From positions 1 to 7,395 of the forward strand of contig CAKRHL010000100.1 in assembly GCA_934338765.1 (NCBI GenBank): a stretch of DNA of 7,395 bases. Direction: 5' to 3'. This stretch comes from an uncultured Lachnospiraceae bacterium. GTDB taxonomy: Bacteria; Bacillota; Clostridia; Lachnospirales; Lachnospiraceae. Each line of letters starts with the position of its first letter. The stretch's first letter is position 1. A program made the translations under genes and the position numbers. Below, piece by piece: positions 1 to 6,081 of this stretch. The notes below the pieces were generated by a model. The model was not told the DNA's origin. It made no database searches and saw only the letters and a list, made by a program, of their open reading frames with translations.

Positions 1-184
1 ACTGTGGCAGCTCATCCACTGCTCTCTGACGGTCATGCTCATTGGTAATGGCAGGGAGCACCAAAAGCTCCATAAACCGCTTGATAAATGTTGATTTTCC
101 TGTACGGACCGGTCCGCATACTCCTAAGTAAATCTCGCCATTGGTTCTGCTGGCGATGTCTGTATATACCTGAAATTCCTCCAT
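1..184 (-). CDS. spoIVA: Stage IV sporulation protein A, N-terminal 61 codons (runs off left edge)
   Basis: SpoIVA is the ATPase that polymerises on the outer forespore membrane and forms the base layer on which the spore coat is assembled. The visible 61 codons read as a close match to the SpoIVA N-terminus as I remember it: a YTDIASRTNGEIYLGV segment (residues 7-22), the Walker A loop GPVRTGKST (24-32) for ATP binding, then FIKRFMELLVLP (33-44) and DELPQ (57-61), where the window ends. The ATG at 184 is chosen because GGGAGG (190-195) lies 5 bases upstream and because the family starts with a short lead before the DIAxRT motif. The rest of the gene, including the later ATPase motifs and the C-terminal domain, is outside the window. 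It is the last gene seen in the left-going series, but a sigma-E-like promoter just upstream suggests its own mother-cell control. Its presence implies an endospore former. Confidence 0.93.
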   Translation of the reverse strand, partial: MEEFQVYTDIASRTNGEIYLGVCGPVRTGKSTFIKRFMELLVLPAITNEHDRQRAVDELPQ

Positions 185-189
185 GGCTA

Positions 190-195
190 CCTCCC
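190..195 (-). promoter_or_regulatory. Ribosome binding site of spoIVA
   Basis: GGGAGG on the minus strand, 5 bases before the ATG at 184. It decides the start codon: the frame stays open further upstream, but no other in-frame ATG has a comparable site. Confidence 0.75.
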
Positions 196-206
196 GGAAT
201 GCTTTG

Positions 207-239
207 GCAATGCACTGGTACATGCCGACCGGGCATTGC
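207..239 (-). other. Inverted repeats in the spoIVA leader
   Basis: Seven-base arms GCAATGC (minus strand 239-233) and GCATTGC (213-207) can pair around a 19-base loop. A smaller alternative helix, TGCC with GGCA (235-232 and 226-223), uses part of the same bases, so the two exclude each other. There is no T-run after it, so it is not an intrinsic terminator for apbE. It lies in the 5' untranslated part expected for spoIVA. Function unknown; it may be chance. Confidence 0.3.
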
Positions 240-258
240 ATGGTTTGCTGTTTGTCTA

Positions 259-287
259 TCTATATGCATTCCGAAATAATATTATGA
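259..287 (-). promoter_or_regulatory. Putative sigma-E-type promoter of spoIVA
   Basis: On the minus strand, TCATAAT (287-281) is followed after 14 bases by CATATAGA (266-259). The sigma-E consensus described for Bacillus subtilis is close to KMATATT, 14-15 bases, CATACAHT, so the -35 box matches 6 of 7 and the -10 box about 5 of 8, with correct spacing. spoIVA is a known sigma-E target in Bacillus. The site starts 6 bases after the apbE stop and would give a leader of about 70 bases. The -10 match is imperfect, so this is a reasoned guess. Confidence 0.5.
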
Positions 288-292
288 CTTTT

Positions 293-1360
293 CTATGAGT
301 CCATATATGATTTAAAACCATCAGAGTAATGGATCTTTTCGTCCTTTGTGATAAAGAGAGCCTCCACACCATCCATGGAATTGACCAGCTTCAATCCTTC
401 CGAAAGCCCCAGTGCAAACGCTGTGGTGGAAAGTCCGTCTCCGTCCACTGACTTGTCCGATATAATGGACACGCCCAGAAGATCATTTTCATAGGAATAT
501 CCCGTTTGCGGATTTAAGATATGATGATACAGGGTGCCATCCTCCGCCTTAATATATCTCTCATAAATTCCGGAGGATACTACGGATTTATCACGGATAT
601 TTACCACGCTCACTGTCTCACTCCGATCAGCAAAGGGTTGTTGTATCCCAATCCGGAACCCATCGGATTCACTTTTTCCTCCCAGACATAGAATATTTCC
701 TCCCAGATCGATCACCGCTGATGTGACCCCATTTTGGGACAGATAGTCCTTCAAACGATCTGCAATATATCCCTTGGCGATTCCTCCCAGATCCAGTTCC
801 ATGCCGGATTTTTTCAGTGTCAGCGCATTCTTTTTTAATGCTATTTTTTTGTAATCTACATAAGAAAGTGCGTTCTCTATCTCTGCAGCATCCGGAACCG
901 TTCCCTTCCCAGATGAAAAGTCCCACAGACTGCTGACCGGATCAATGGTAATATCAAAGCTCCCTTTGGAAAGACGGCTGTAATACAGACCTTTTTCAAG
1001 GATATCCTTCATATCCTCCGATACCTTTATATCCAGACTTCCGTCCTTCTCCCCACTCTGCGCCGCCTCTCTGCTGACCTGATTGATCTGATAAAGCTCA
1101 CTGTCCTTGCGTGTGGTACTAAACAGCTTCTCATACTTTGTACAAAGAGAAATACATTGATCCAGTACTTTCCGGCTGCCTCCCTTATATATGGTGATCG
1201 TGTAAGTGGTATCAAATGCAAAGCCGGATATTGATAATGGATCCTTGTTTTTCTCTGTATTTGAAAAGGGTGATACGCAGCCCGTCATACTGCATATCAC
1301 CATAGTTACGATCAGACATATTGCAGGGAGCTTTTTTCTTATTTCTGCCTGTTTTGTCAT
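293..1360 (-). CDS. apbE: FAD:protein FMN transferase, ApbE-family lipoprotein
   Basis: ApbE proteins take FMN from FAD and attach it through a phosphoester to Thr or Ser of target flavoproteins outside the membrane, using Mg2+. The 355-residue protein begins with a lipoprotein signal: basic start, hydrophobic stretch (about 11-24) and lipobox SMTGC with Cys28, so it should be membrane-anchored on the outer face. Family motifs are MELDLGGIAKGYIAD (187-201), IDLGGNI (217-223), HILNPQTGY (280-288) and DGDGLSTTAFALG (306-318), where D308 aligns with the metal-binding Asp of the usual ADALST motif. The ATG at 1360 is preferred over an in-frame ATG at 1483, because the longer form would overlap the upstream gene by over 120 bases and bury the signal peptide; GGAG lies 6 bases before the chosen ATG. 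One base separates it from the upstream stop, so the two genes are probably co-transcribed and translationally coupled. No FMN-accepting protein is visible in the window. Confidence 0.93.
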   Translation of the reverse strand: MTKQAEIRKKLPAICLIVTMVICSMTGCVSPFSNTEKNKDPLSISGFAFDTTYTITIYKGGSRKVLDQCISLCTKYEKLFSTTRKDSELYQINQVSREAAQSGEKDGSLDIKVSEDMKDILEKGLYYSRLSKGSFDITIDPVSSLWDFSSGKGTVPDAAEIENALSYVDYKKIALKKNALTLKKSGMELDLGGIAKGYIADRLKDYLSQNGVTSAVIDLGGNILCLGGKSESDGFRIGIQQPFADRSETVSVVNIRDKSVVSSGIYERYIKAEDGTLYHHILNPQTGYSYENDLLGVSIISDKSVDGDGLSTTAFALGLSEGLKLVNSMDGVEALFITKDEKIHYSDGFKSYMDS

Positions 1361-1361
1361 A

Positions 1362-2642
1362 TTAATCTCCCATTTTTTCAAACATCTGCTGTGCACAGTG
1401 TTCCACCTTCCATGCCCATTCATAAGAGGCAGAATAATGTCTGTTGATCTCCGGAAGTCCATTACCCATATGATAGACACCATCCTGTGCCAGATAGCTT
1501 TTTGCCAGCCAGCAGGCAGTCCTCATAATATTGCCCTGATCACTGGACGCATTGATTCCCTCAGAATCATCTGTATTAACACCGAATCCCGTGAGATTAT
1601 GATCCTCTCTTGCTCTCCGCGAGGTACCCCATGCACTTTCTAACGCTACAATAGAGGCAAGACCCACTGCATTGACACCGTATTTATGTTCTGCCTTCAC
1701 AAATACCGGAGCTAATGTTACCATTTCGCTTCCCTTTAGCATTTTTCTCATCTGAGGCACTGTGGCATAGCTTTTCACTGTCAGATCATATGGATTAAAG
1801 ACTACAGGATTGTGCTTCTTTATTCCCTTTACATAACGGGAATGTATCTTCTCATATTTTTTTCTGATCCGGTGAACCGGTTTTTTTAACCTGCCAAGCT
1901 TTTGGTCACAATCATTGATCTCCCTGTCCAGATATCCTCCCAGATCGATGGTTTCATTGTCCTCAAAAAATGCATCTATCCCGGATACGCTCAGTACATC
2001 AAAATAATTGGGATTGCACAAAATATACCCCTGATATACTACCTGATCCACAGTAGAATCAAATCCCTGCACCGCTGCAGAAGATACCACATGGGACACG
2101 GCTGTTCCGGTCGCAGCTACCTTGACCGCTGTCGTGCTGTTACCGATAACCCGGCGCATTTTTTTCAAATATGCCTGACGCACTGTTAAGGACTGTGTCT
2201 TTGTGATCAAAGCTGATCTTTTGCCGGTAATCTTTTGATTCTCTTTTTTTAACTGCTGAATCTGGTTCATATACATGGAATTATGCAGAAGAACCTTTCC
2301 CTCGATCGGGCGGTACGTCGGAACCGGCGTTGGCTGTACCGGTGTTTTTTTGCTGTTATGTTTTCGTTTGTCCGACGTTTTGTGGTCCTTTCGATTCGAT
2401 GAAGAGTCCTTTCCTGCTGCCGGCTTCTGGTTTGTTTTGTCCTCTGCCGTTTTTTCTGTTGCTTCCGGCATATTGTCAGTCACATCCTGATCCGGATCAT
2501 CTGTTCCATTGTCTATGGTGATCTCTGTGGTCGCCAGATCCTCCTCATTTGCCGCCAAAAGCTGCAATCTCGGTGCTGCCTCCACCAGAATCAATGTAGA
2601 TATCAGAATCATTACCGTTACTTTCCATATTTTGTTACTCAT
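1362..2642 (-). CDS. Exported protein with C-terminal glucosaminidase (peptidoglycan hydrolase) domain
   Basis: A 426-residue exported protein, probably a cell-wall hydrolase that cuts beta-1,4 bonds between GlcNAc and MurNAc. Residues 1-31 look like a signal peptide or N-terminal anchor (hydrophobic core about 9-20). Residues 32-110 are low-complexity: an acidic, Thr-rich part, then a Lys/Ser/Asn part, then a PVQPTPVP stretch, as in a wall-spanning linker. Residues 111-300 include likely coiled segments (about 124-165 and 238-276) and match no family I recognise. Residues about 305-426 form the glucosaminidase domain (LytG/FlgJ-like): AEHKYGVNAVGLASIVALES (317-336) with E335 as likely catalytic Glu, WGTSRRAREDHNLTGFGV (338-355), and the late YEWAWKVE (407-414). 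The ATG lies 4 bases after the trmD stop. The purine run GGAAGGGG inside the end of trmD, about 12 bases upstream, may serve as ribosome binding site. The domain call is firm; the substrate and biological role are inferred. Confidence 0.85.
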   Translation of the reverse strand: MSNKIWKVTVMILISTLILVEAAPRLQLLAANEEDLATTEITIDNGTDDPDQDVTDNMPEATEKTAEDKTNQKPAAGKDSSSNRKDHKTSDKRKHNSKKTPVQPTPVPTYRPIEGKVLLHNSMYMNQIQQLKKENQKITGKRSALITKTQSLTVRQAYLKKMRRVIGNSTTAVKVAATGTAVSHVVSSAAVQGFDSTVDQVVYQGYILCNPNYFDVLSVSGIDAFFEDNETIDLGGYLDREINDCDQKLGRLKKPVHRIRKKYEKIHSRYVKGIKKHNPVVFNPYDLTVKSYATVPQMRKMLKGSEMVTLAPVFVKAEHKYGVNAVGLASIVALESAWGTSRRAREDHNLTGFGVNTDDSEGINASSDQGNIMRTACWLAKSYLAQDGVYHMGNGLPEINRHYSASYEWAWKVEHCAQQMFEKMGD

Positions 2643-2646
2643 GATG

Positions 2647-3387
2647 TCATTCTTCCCCTTCCTGCTGCTGTCTCAGCCATTGTCTTTCCTTCTCTGTCAG
2701 TTCTGCTTTCTCCAACAGATCCGGTCTGTTCTTGGCTGTTCTCAGGATAGACTGCTCCCGGTACCATGCCGCAATATTTTTGTGGTGTCCAGAAAGAAGG
2801 ACAGGTGGAACCTTTTCCCCCATCCACTCCTCTGGTCTTGTGTACTGCGGATATTCTAGCAGATTATCGGAAAAAGACTCCTTGACTGCCGACATACCGT
2901 TATTTAAAACGCCCGGTACCAGACGGGCAATGGTATCCATCACCACCAGAGCCGGAAGCTCTCCGCCTGTGAGCACATAATCTCCGATCGAGACATTATC
3001 TGTCACGATCTTTTCCAGTACCCGCTCGTCAATCCCTTCGTAATGACCACAGAGCAGTACCAGATCCTCCTCCTGGGACAGTTCCTCTGCAATCTGCTGA
3101 TTAAAGGTACGTCCCTGAGGCGTCATAAACACAACTCTCGGTCTTGCATTTCCTATGGATCTGCAGATACTCTCATAGCACTGATATACCGGCTCCGCCT
3201 GCATCACCATACCGGCACCCCCGCCGTAAGGATAATCATCCACCCGGTTATGTTTGTTGTTGGCAAAATCCCGGATATTGACTGCATTCACCGATATATG
3301 GCCTGCCTTGATCGCCCGTCCGGTGATGCTCTCGCCCATGGCCCGCTCGATCATTTCCGGAAATAATGTCATTACATGAAAATTCAT
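2647..3387 (-). CDS. trmD: tRNA (guanine37-N1)-methyltransferase TrmD
   Basis: TrmD uses S-adenosylmethionine to methylate N1 of G37, next to the anticodon, which prevents +1 frameshifting. It acts as a dimer of the SPOUT (trefoil-knot) class. The 246-residue length is typical. Motifs seen: MTLFPEM (6-12), RDFANNKHNRVDDYPYGGGAGM (start 39), LLCGHYEGIDERV (111-123), SIGDYVLTGGELPA (133-146), R155 equivalent to the conserved Arg154 of the Haemophilus enzyme, YTRPEEW (182-188) and VLLSGHH (196-202). The segment AVKESFSDNLLEYP has Glu170 where the Haemophilus protein has the proposed catalytic base Asp169. The ATG at 3387 is preferred to a GTG at 3396: GAGG sits 8 bases before the ATG but touches the GTG directly. 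The gene follows rimM after 67 bases and precedes the glucosaminidase gene by 4 bases. Confidence 0.96.
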   Translation of the reverse strand: MNFHVMTLFPEMIERAMGESITGRAIKAGHISVNAVNIRDFANNKHNRVDDYPYGGGAGMVMQAEPVYQCYESICRSIGNARPRVVFMTPQGRTFNQQIAEELSQEEDLVLLCGHYEGIDERVLEKIVTDNVSIGDYVLTGGELPALVVMDTIARLVPGVLNNGMSAVKESFSDNLLEYPQYTRPEEWMGEKVPPVLLSGHHKNIAAWYREQSILRTAKNRPDLLEKAELTEKERQWLRQQQEGEE

Positions 3388-3399
3388 CGGATTCACCTC

Positions 3400-3410
3400 T
3401 CACAATGTGA
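3400..3410. other. Short palindrome beside the trmD ribosome binding site
   Basis: TCACAATGTGA is an 11-base palindrome with one unpaired central base, directly upstream of the GAGG site of trmD (3397-3400). The loop would be too small for an RNA hairpin, so if it means anything it is as a protein site on DNA. It is short enough to be chance. Confidence 0.2.
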
Positions 3411-3425
3411 AATTTGGTACTCTGT

Positions 3426-3444
3426 GACAGCTTCCTTTGCTGTC
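3426..3444 (-). other. Small hairpin between rimM and trmD
   Basis: Minus-strand arms GACAGC (3444-3439) and GCTGTC (3431-3426) pair perfectly around a 7-base purine-rich loop. It starts 10 bases after the rimM stop. No T-run follows, so it is not an intrinsic terminator; it may be an RNA stability or processing hairpin. Confidence 0.35.
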
Positions 3445-3454
3445 CCAAAGGATT

Positions 3455-3958
3455 TTACATCAGCCCTTCCATAATATGGACTGTCACAATCTTTTGCTCC
3501 ATATCCCGTGCAAGCACGCAGTCAGGGATCACCGGAAGCAGCACTTCCGTTCCCTCATGGTCCACAACGTAGACGTCATTGGCTCCTGTCGTTAATACAT
3601 CCTTTAATATTCCAAACTGCACTCCATCCTCTGTAACCACGGTGGCACCGATGATGTCCGCAATATAATATTCACCTTCATTCAGAGGAATGGCATTTTC
3701 TCTGGTCACTAACAGATCCTTCCCCTTATATTTTTCGATATCGTTGATCGAATCAATCCCTTTAAATTTTAAAATCACAAGATTCTTAAAAAAACGGGCG
3801 GAAGCAACTTCCAAAACCTTTTTTTCACTTCCGGTATCCAGAATGATCTCCTTCATTCCTTTAAATCTCTGTGGATCCTCCGTTGTCGGAAAAACCTTTA
3901 CTTCCCCGCGGATCCCATGTGTATTGGCGATCACGCCAACTCTGAAATAATCTTCCAT
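3455..3958 (-). CDS. rimM: Ribosome maturation factor RimM
   Basis: RimM binds ribosomal protein uS19 and helps fold and process the 3' domain of 16S rRNA during 30S assembly in the cytoplasm. The 167-residue product has the two-domain layout of the family. The N-terminal RimM domain starts with FRVGVIANTHGIRGEVKV (5-22) and TTEDPQRF (25-32). The C-terminal PRC-barrel domain starts at EYYIADIIGATV (96-107), with the paired Tyr97-Tyr98 known to matter for ribosome binding, then TGANDVY (124-130) and LLPVI (140-144). A strong AAGGAG ribosome binding site lies 5 bases before the ATG. It lies 88 bases after khpA, with an intrinsic terminator in that gap, and 67 bases before trmD. No good promoter was recognised between the terminator and the start codon, so expression may depend on read-through or on a weak promoter. 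Confidence 0.96.
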   Translation of the reverse strand: MEDYFRVGVIANTHGIRGEVKVFPTTEDPQRFKGMKEIILDTGSEKKVLEVASARFFKNLVILKFKGIDSINDIEKYKGKDLLVTRENAIPLNEGEYYIADIIGATVVTEDGVQFGILKDVLTTGANDVYVVDHEGTEVLLPVIPDCVLARDMEQKIVTVHIMEGLM

Positions 3959-4000
3959 TTGATCTCCTTAAATAACAAAACAGATAAAGTCTCCTAAAAG

Positions 4001-4040
4001 TAAAAATACACCTGTACATGATCATGTACAGGCGTTTTTC
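4001..4040 (-). terminator. Rho-independent terminator after khpA
   Basis: The core, 4011-4032, is a perfect 22-base palindrome (arms CCTGTACATGA and TCATGTACAGG). In RNA it would fold as a 9-bp stem closed by a GAUC loop, extended by a few flanking pairs, with A-rich sequence before it and ATTTTTA after it on the minus strand. It starts 7 bases past the khpA stop. Because an A-run flanks the other side, it could also work for plus-strand transcripts, but no plus-strand gene converges on it. It should end or reduce transcription of ffh-rpsP-khpA before rimM. Confidence 0.85.
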
Positions 4041-4046
4041 ACGAAC

Positions 4047-4277
4047 CTACTGTCCGATTTCTACAGTAATCTTTTTGTCCGTATTATAGGCAGCCGCTTT
4101 TACAACAGTACGGATTGCCTTGGCAATACGACCCTGCTTTCCGATAACCTTACCCATGTCATCAGAAGCAACCTTAAGTTCCAATAGGATTTCATTCTCT
4201 GTCTCAGTCTCTGTGACAACCACCTCTTCCGGGTGATCCACAAGTGCCTGTGCGAGAACTTCCACTAATTCTTTCAT
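4047..4277 (-). CDS. khpA: KH-domain RNA-binding protein KhpA (YlqC family)
   Basis: A 76-residue protein with a single KH domain. The GxxG loop is in MGKVIGKQGRIAKAIR (41-56), with G46-K47-Q48-G49 contacting single-stranded RNA; the flanking ELKVASDD strand and the following helix complete the fold. In Firmicutes, KhpA usually forms a heterodimer with KhpB (Jag/EloR) and acts as an RNA chaperone linked to cell elongation and small-RNA binding; that role is known from relatives, not seen here. It follows rpsP after 29 bases, the usual place in this cluster. The ribosome binding site is GAGG, 11 bases from the ATG, which is rather long, so translation may lean on coupling with rpsP. An intrinsic terminator follows directly. 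Confidence 0.94.
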   Translation of the reverse strand: MKELVEVLAQALVDHPEEVVVTETETENEILLELKVASDDMGKVIGKQGRIAKAIRTVVKAAAYNTDKKITVEIGQ

Positions 4278-4306
4278 ATTCTACACATCCTCACTGGTCA
4301 AAAAAA

Positions 4307-4549
4307 TTACTCGATTCCAGCCTGCTTTAACAGCTTACCAACTGTCTCAGTCGGCTTAGCACCATTTGCCAACCACTGCTTAGCCTTTTCCTCGTCAAAC
4401 TTGAAAACGCTTGGGTCCTGATTTGGATCATAGGTACCGATCTCATCGATAAACTTACCATCTCTTGGAGATCTGGAATCAGCAACTACTACTCTATAGA
4501 AAGGTGCTTTCTTCTTACCCATTCTTCTTAATCTGATCTTTACTGCCAT
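4307..4549 (-). CDS. rpsP: 30S ribosomal protein bS16
   Basis: An 80-residue bS16, a primary-to-secondary binder of the 5' and central domains of 16S rRNA, needed for 30S assembly. The sequence opens with the canonical [19 protein letters not shown] (1-19), followed by [20 protein letters not shown] (21-40), DPNQ (41-44) and [12 protein letters not shown] (59-70). The ATG at 4549 is chosen over an in-frame GTG at 4558, because AGGAGG lies 8 bases before the ATG and the protein normally begins MAVKIR. The gap to ffh is 89 bases. That gap holds a small CGGT/ACCG inverted repeat and no clear promoter, so co-transcription with ffh is likely. It is followed after 29 bases by khpA. Confidence 0.98.
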   Translation of the reverse strand: MAVKIRLRRMGKKKAPFYRVVVADSRSPRDGKFIDEIGTYDPNQDPSVFKFDEEKAKQWLANGAKPTETVGKLLKQAGIE

Positions 4550-4638
4550 GTCTTTCACCTCCTAATCTTGCTTGTACTATTTATATACAAATTCCGGTAT
4601 AACCGAAATCTGAATGCACTGTCATAAATGCCTCCCAT

Positions 4639-5997
4639 TTAAAAACCAAATGGAAGCTTTGGCATACCGCCGCCGAAACGCCCTTTCTTTTTGCCCTTGC
4701 CGGACATCATACCGGACATCTGCTTCATCATTTTGCGGGACTGCTCAAACTGCTTGATCAGCTTATTGACCTCTGCAATATCTACTCCGGCACCTTTCGC
4801 AATACGCTTTTTGCGGGATGGATTGATCAATGCAGGATTGCCTCTCTCCTCCGGCGTCATGGAATAAATGATCGCCTCGGTTCCCTTAAATACATCATCG
4901 TCGATATCCAGATCTGTCGGAAGTCCCATTCCCGGCATCATACCAAGAATGCTCTTGATACCGCCCATCTTCTTCATCTGGCCGATCTGCTCCAGAAAGT
5001 CATTGAAATCAAACTCCGCCTTGCGGAACTTCTTTTCCATCTCTCTGGCTTTGTCCTGATCGATCTCAGCCTCCGCTTTCTCAATCAGAGTAAGCACATC
5101 GCCCATACCAAGAATACGTGATGCCATACGATCCGGATAAAACTGCTCCAGATCCGAAAGCTTCTCTCCCATACCGACATACAGGATCGGACGTCCTGTC
5201 ACCGCACGGATGGAAAGTGCCGCACCACCTCGGGTATCACCGTCTAACTTTGTCAGAATGACTCCGTCTATCTCAATCTTTTCATGGAATGTCTTAGCTA
5301 CATTGACTGCATCCTGACCTGTCATGGAATCCACAACCAGAATCGTCTGGTCTATGTCAATGTTCTCCTTGATCTCCTGTAACTCGCCCATCATATCCTC
5401 ATCCACATGAAGACGTCCCGCGGTATCCAGGATCACAACATTCTCATTATGTGCTGCCGCATGCTCGATCGCTGCCTTTGCAATGTCCACCGGCTTATGG
5501 CTGGTACCCATGGAGAATACCTCCACGCCCTGCTTTTCTCCGTTGACCTTTAACTGCTCGATCGCCGCCGGACGATAAATATCGCAGGCTGCCAGCAGTG
5601 GACGGCGTCCTTTCTGCTTCAGCTTTCCGGCAATCTTCGCCGTGGTCGTGGTTTTACCGGCACCCTGAAGACCACACATCATAATGACGGTAATCTCATT
5701 GGATGGTTTCAACGCAATCTCTGTGGTCTCACTGCCCATCAGATTGACAAGCTCTTCATTTACAAGCTTGATCACCATCTGTCCCGGTGTCAGGCTGTTC
5801 ATCACATCCTGTCCGACCGCACGTTCCTGCACTGTCTTGACGAAGTTCTTTACTACTTTAAAGTTTACATCTGCCTCCAGAAGAGCCATCTTTACTTCCT
5901 TTAAAGCTGCCTTCACATCCTCCTCCGTCAAACGTCCCTTGCTACGGAGGTTCTTAAAAACATTTTGCAGCTTTTCGGATAAACTATCAAATGCCAT
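4639..5997 (-). CDS. ffh: Signal recognition particle GTPase Ffh (SRP54)
   Basis: Ffh binds the SRP RNA and the signal sequence of nascent membrane and secreted proteins, and delivers ribosomes to FtsY. The 452-residue length is normal. The N domain (about 1-88) is helical with an LLEADVN motif (39-45). The G domain shows G1 GLQGAGKTTT (109-118), DIYRPAA (139-145), G3 DTAGR (191-195), G4 TKLDGD (249-254) and G5 GMGE (275-278). The Met-rich M domain follows (about 296-452), with the RNA-binding motif SRKKRIAKGAG (394-404) and a flexible Met/Gly/Lys tail ending in LPFGF. The start ATG follows an AAGG site 8 bases upstream. It heads the cluster and has its own strong sigma-A-like promoter. The YlxM gene often found upstream of ffh in Firmicutes is not present; a hipA-like gene is there instead. 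Confidence 0.98.
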   Translation of the reverse strand: MAFDSLSEKLQNVFKNLRSKGRLTEEDVKAALKEVKMALLEADVNFKVVKNFVKTVQERAVGQDVMNSLTPGQMVIKLVNEELVNLMGSETTEIALKPSNEITVIMMCGLQGAGKTTTTAKIAGKLKQKGRRPLLAACDIYRPAAIEQLKVNGEKQGVEVFSMGTSHKPVDIAKAAIEHAAAHNENVVILDTAGRLHVDEDMMGELQEIKENIDIDQTILVVDSMTGQDAVNVAKTFHEKIEIDGVILTKLDGDTRGGAALSIRAVTGRPILYVGMGEKLSDLEQFYPDRMASRILGMGDVLTLIEKAEAEIDQDKAREMEKKFRKAEFDFNDFLEQIGQMKKMGGIKSILGMMPGMGLPTDLDIDDDVFKGTEAIIYSMTPEERGNPALINPSRKKRIAKGAGVDIAEVNKLIKQFEQSRKMMKQMSGMMSGKGKKKGRFGGGMPKLPFGF

Positions 5998-6015
5998 ATA
6001 AATAACCTTGCCTTT

Positions 6016-6036
6016 CCAAAGAACTGCAAACTTTGG
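6016..6036 (-). other. Hairpin next to the ffh ribosome binding site
   Basis: Minus-strand arms CCAAAG (6036-6031) and CTTTGG (6021-6016) pair perfectly around a 9-base loop. The 3' arm ends a few bases before the AAGG sites (about 6012 and 6009-6006) of ffh. An alternative pairing, GCAAA (6055-6051) with TTTGC (6030-6026), overlaps its loop. It might influence ribosome access; there is no direct evidence. Confidence 0.3.
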
Positions 6037-6056
6037 GCCGCAGGCACAAATTTGCT

Positions 6057-6081
6057 GTGTGAAAAAAAATTTTTTTCACAC
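6057..6081 (-). repeat. 25-base A/T-centred palindrome in the ffh leader
   Basis: On the minus strand it reads GTGTG, seven A, eight T, CACAC: a palindrome with 12-base arms and one odd base. As RNA it would form a long hairpin of A-U pairs closed by GUGUG/CACAC. As DNA the A-tract/T-tract block would be stiff or bent. It lies about 35-60 bases after the expected transcription start of ffh. No T-run follows the closing arm, so a classical terminator is not formed. Confidence 0.6.

Noticed and set aside
39..269. 76-codon open frame on the minus strand at the left end
   Set aside because: It overlaps the real spoIVA start in another frame, and its translation shows no recognisable protein features.
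1358..1483. Longer start for apbE at an in-frame ATG (1483)
   Set aside because: It would overlap the hydrolase gene by more than 120 bases and place 41 unrelated residues before a clear lipoprotein signal peptide; the ATG at 1360 has a good ribosome binding site.
1206..1643. 145-codon plus-strand frame over the apbE/hydrolase junction
   Set aside because: It is the complement of two genes with clear motifs; the hydrophobic look comes from the reverse complement of charged codons.
4011..4032. Palindrome as a LexA-type operator
   Set aside because: It has CTGT and ACAG ends but with 12 bases between them, not the spacing of the E. coli site, and does not match the Gram-positive CGAAC/GTTCG box. 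The T-run and position after a stop codon favour a terminator.
4550..4638. Separate promoter for rpsP (ATGACA with TATACC at 18 bases)
   Set aside because: Both boxes are weak and the -10 lacks the key final T; co-transcription with ffh explains the layout better.
4635..4653. CCATTT/AAATGG inverted repeat over the ffh stop codon as a terminator
   Set aside because: The stem is only 6 AT-rich pairs and lies within the coding end, with no T-run after it.
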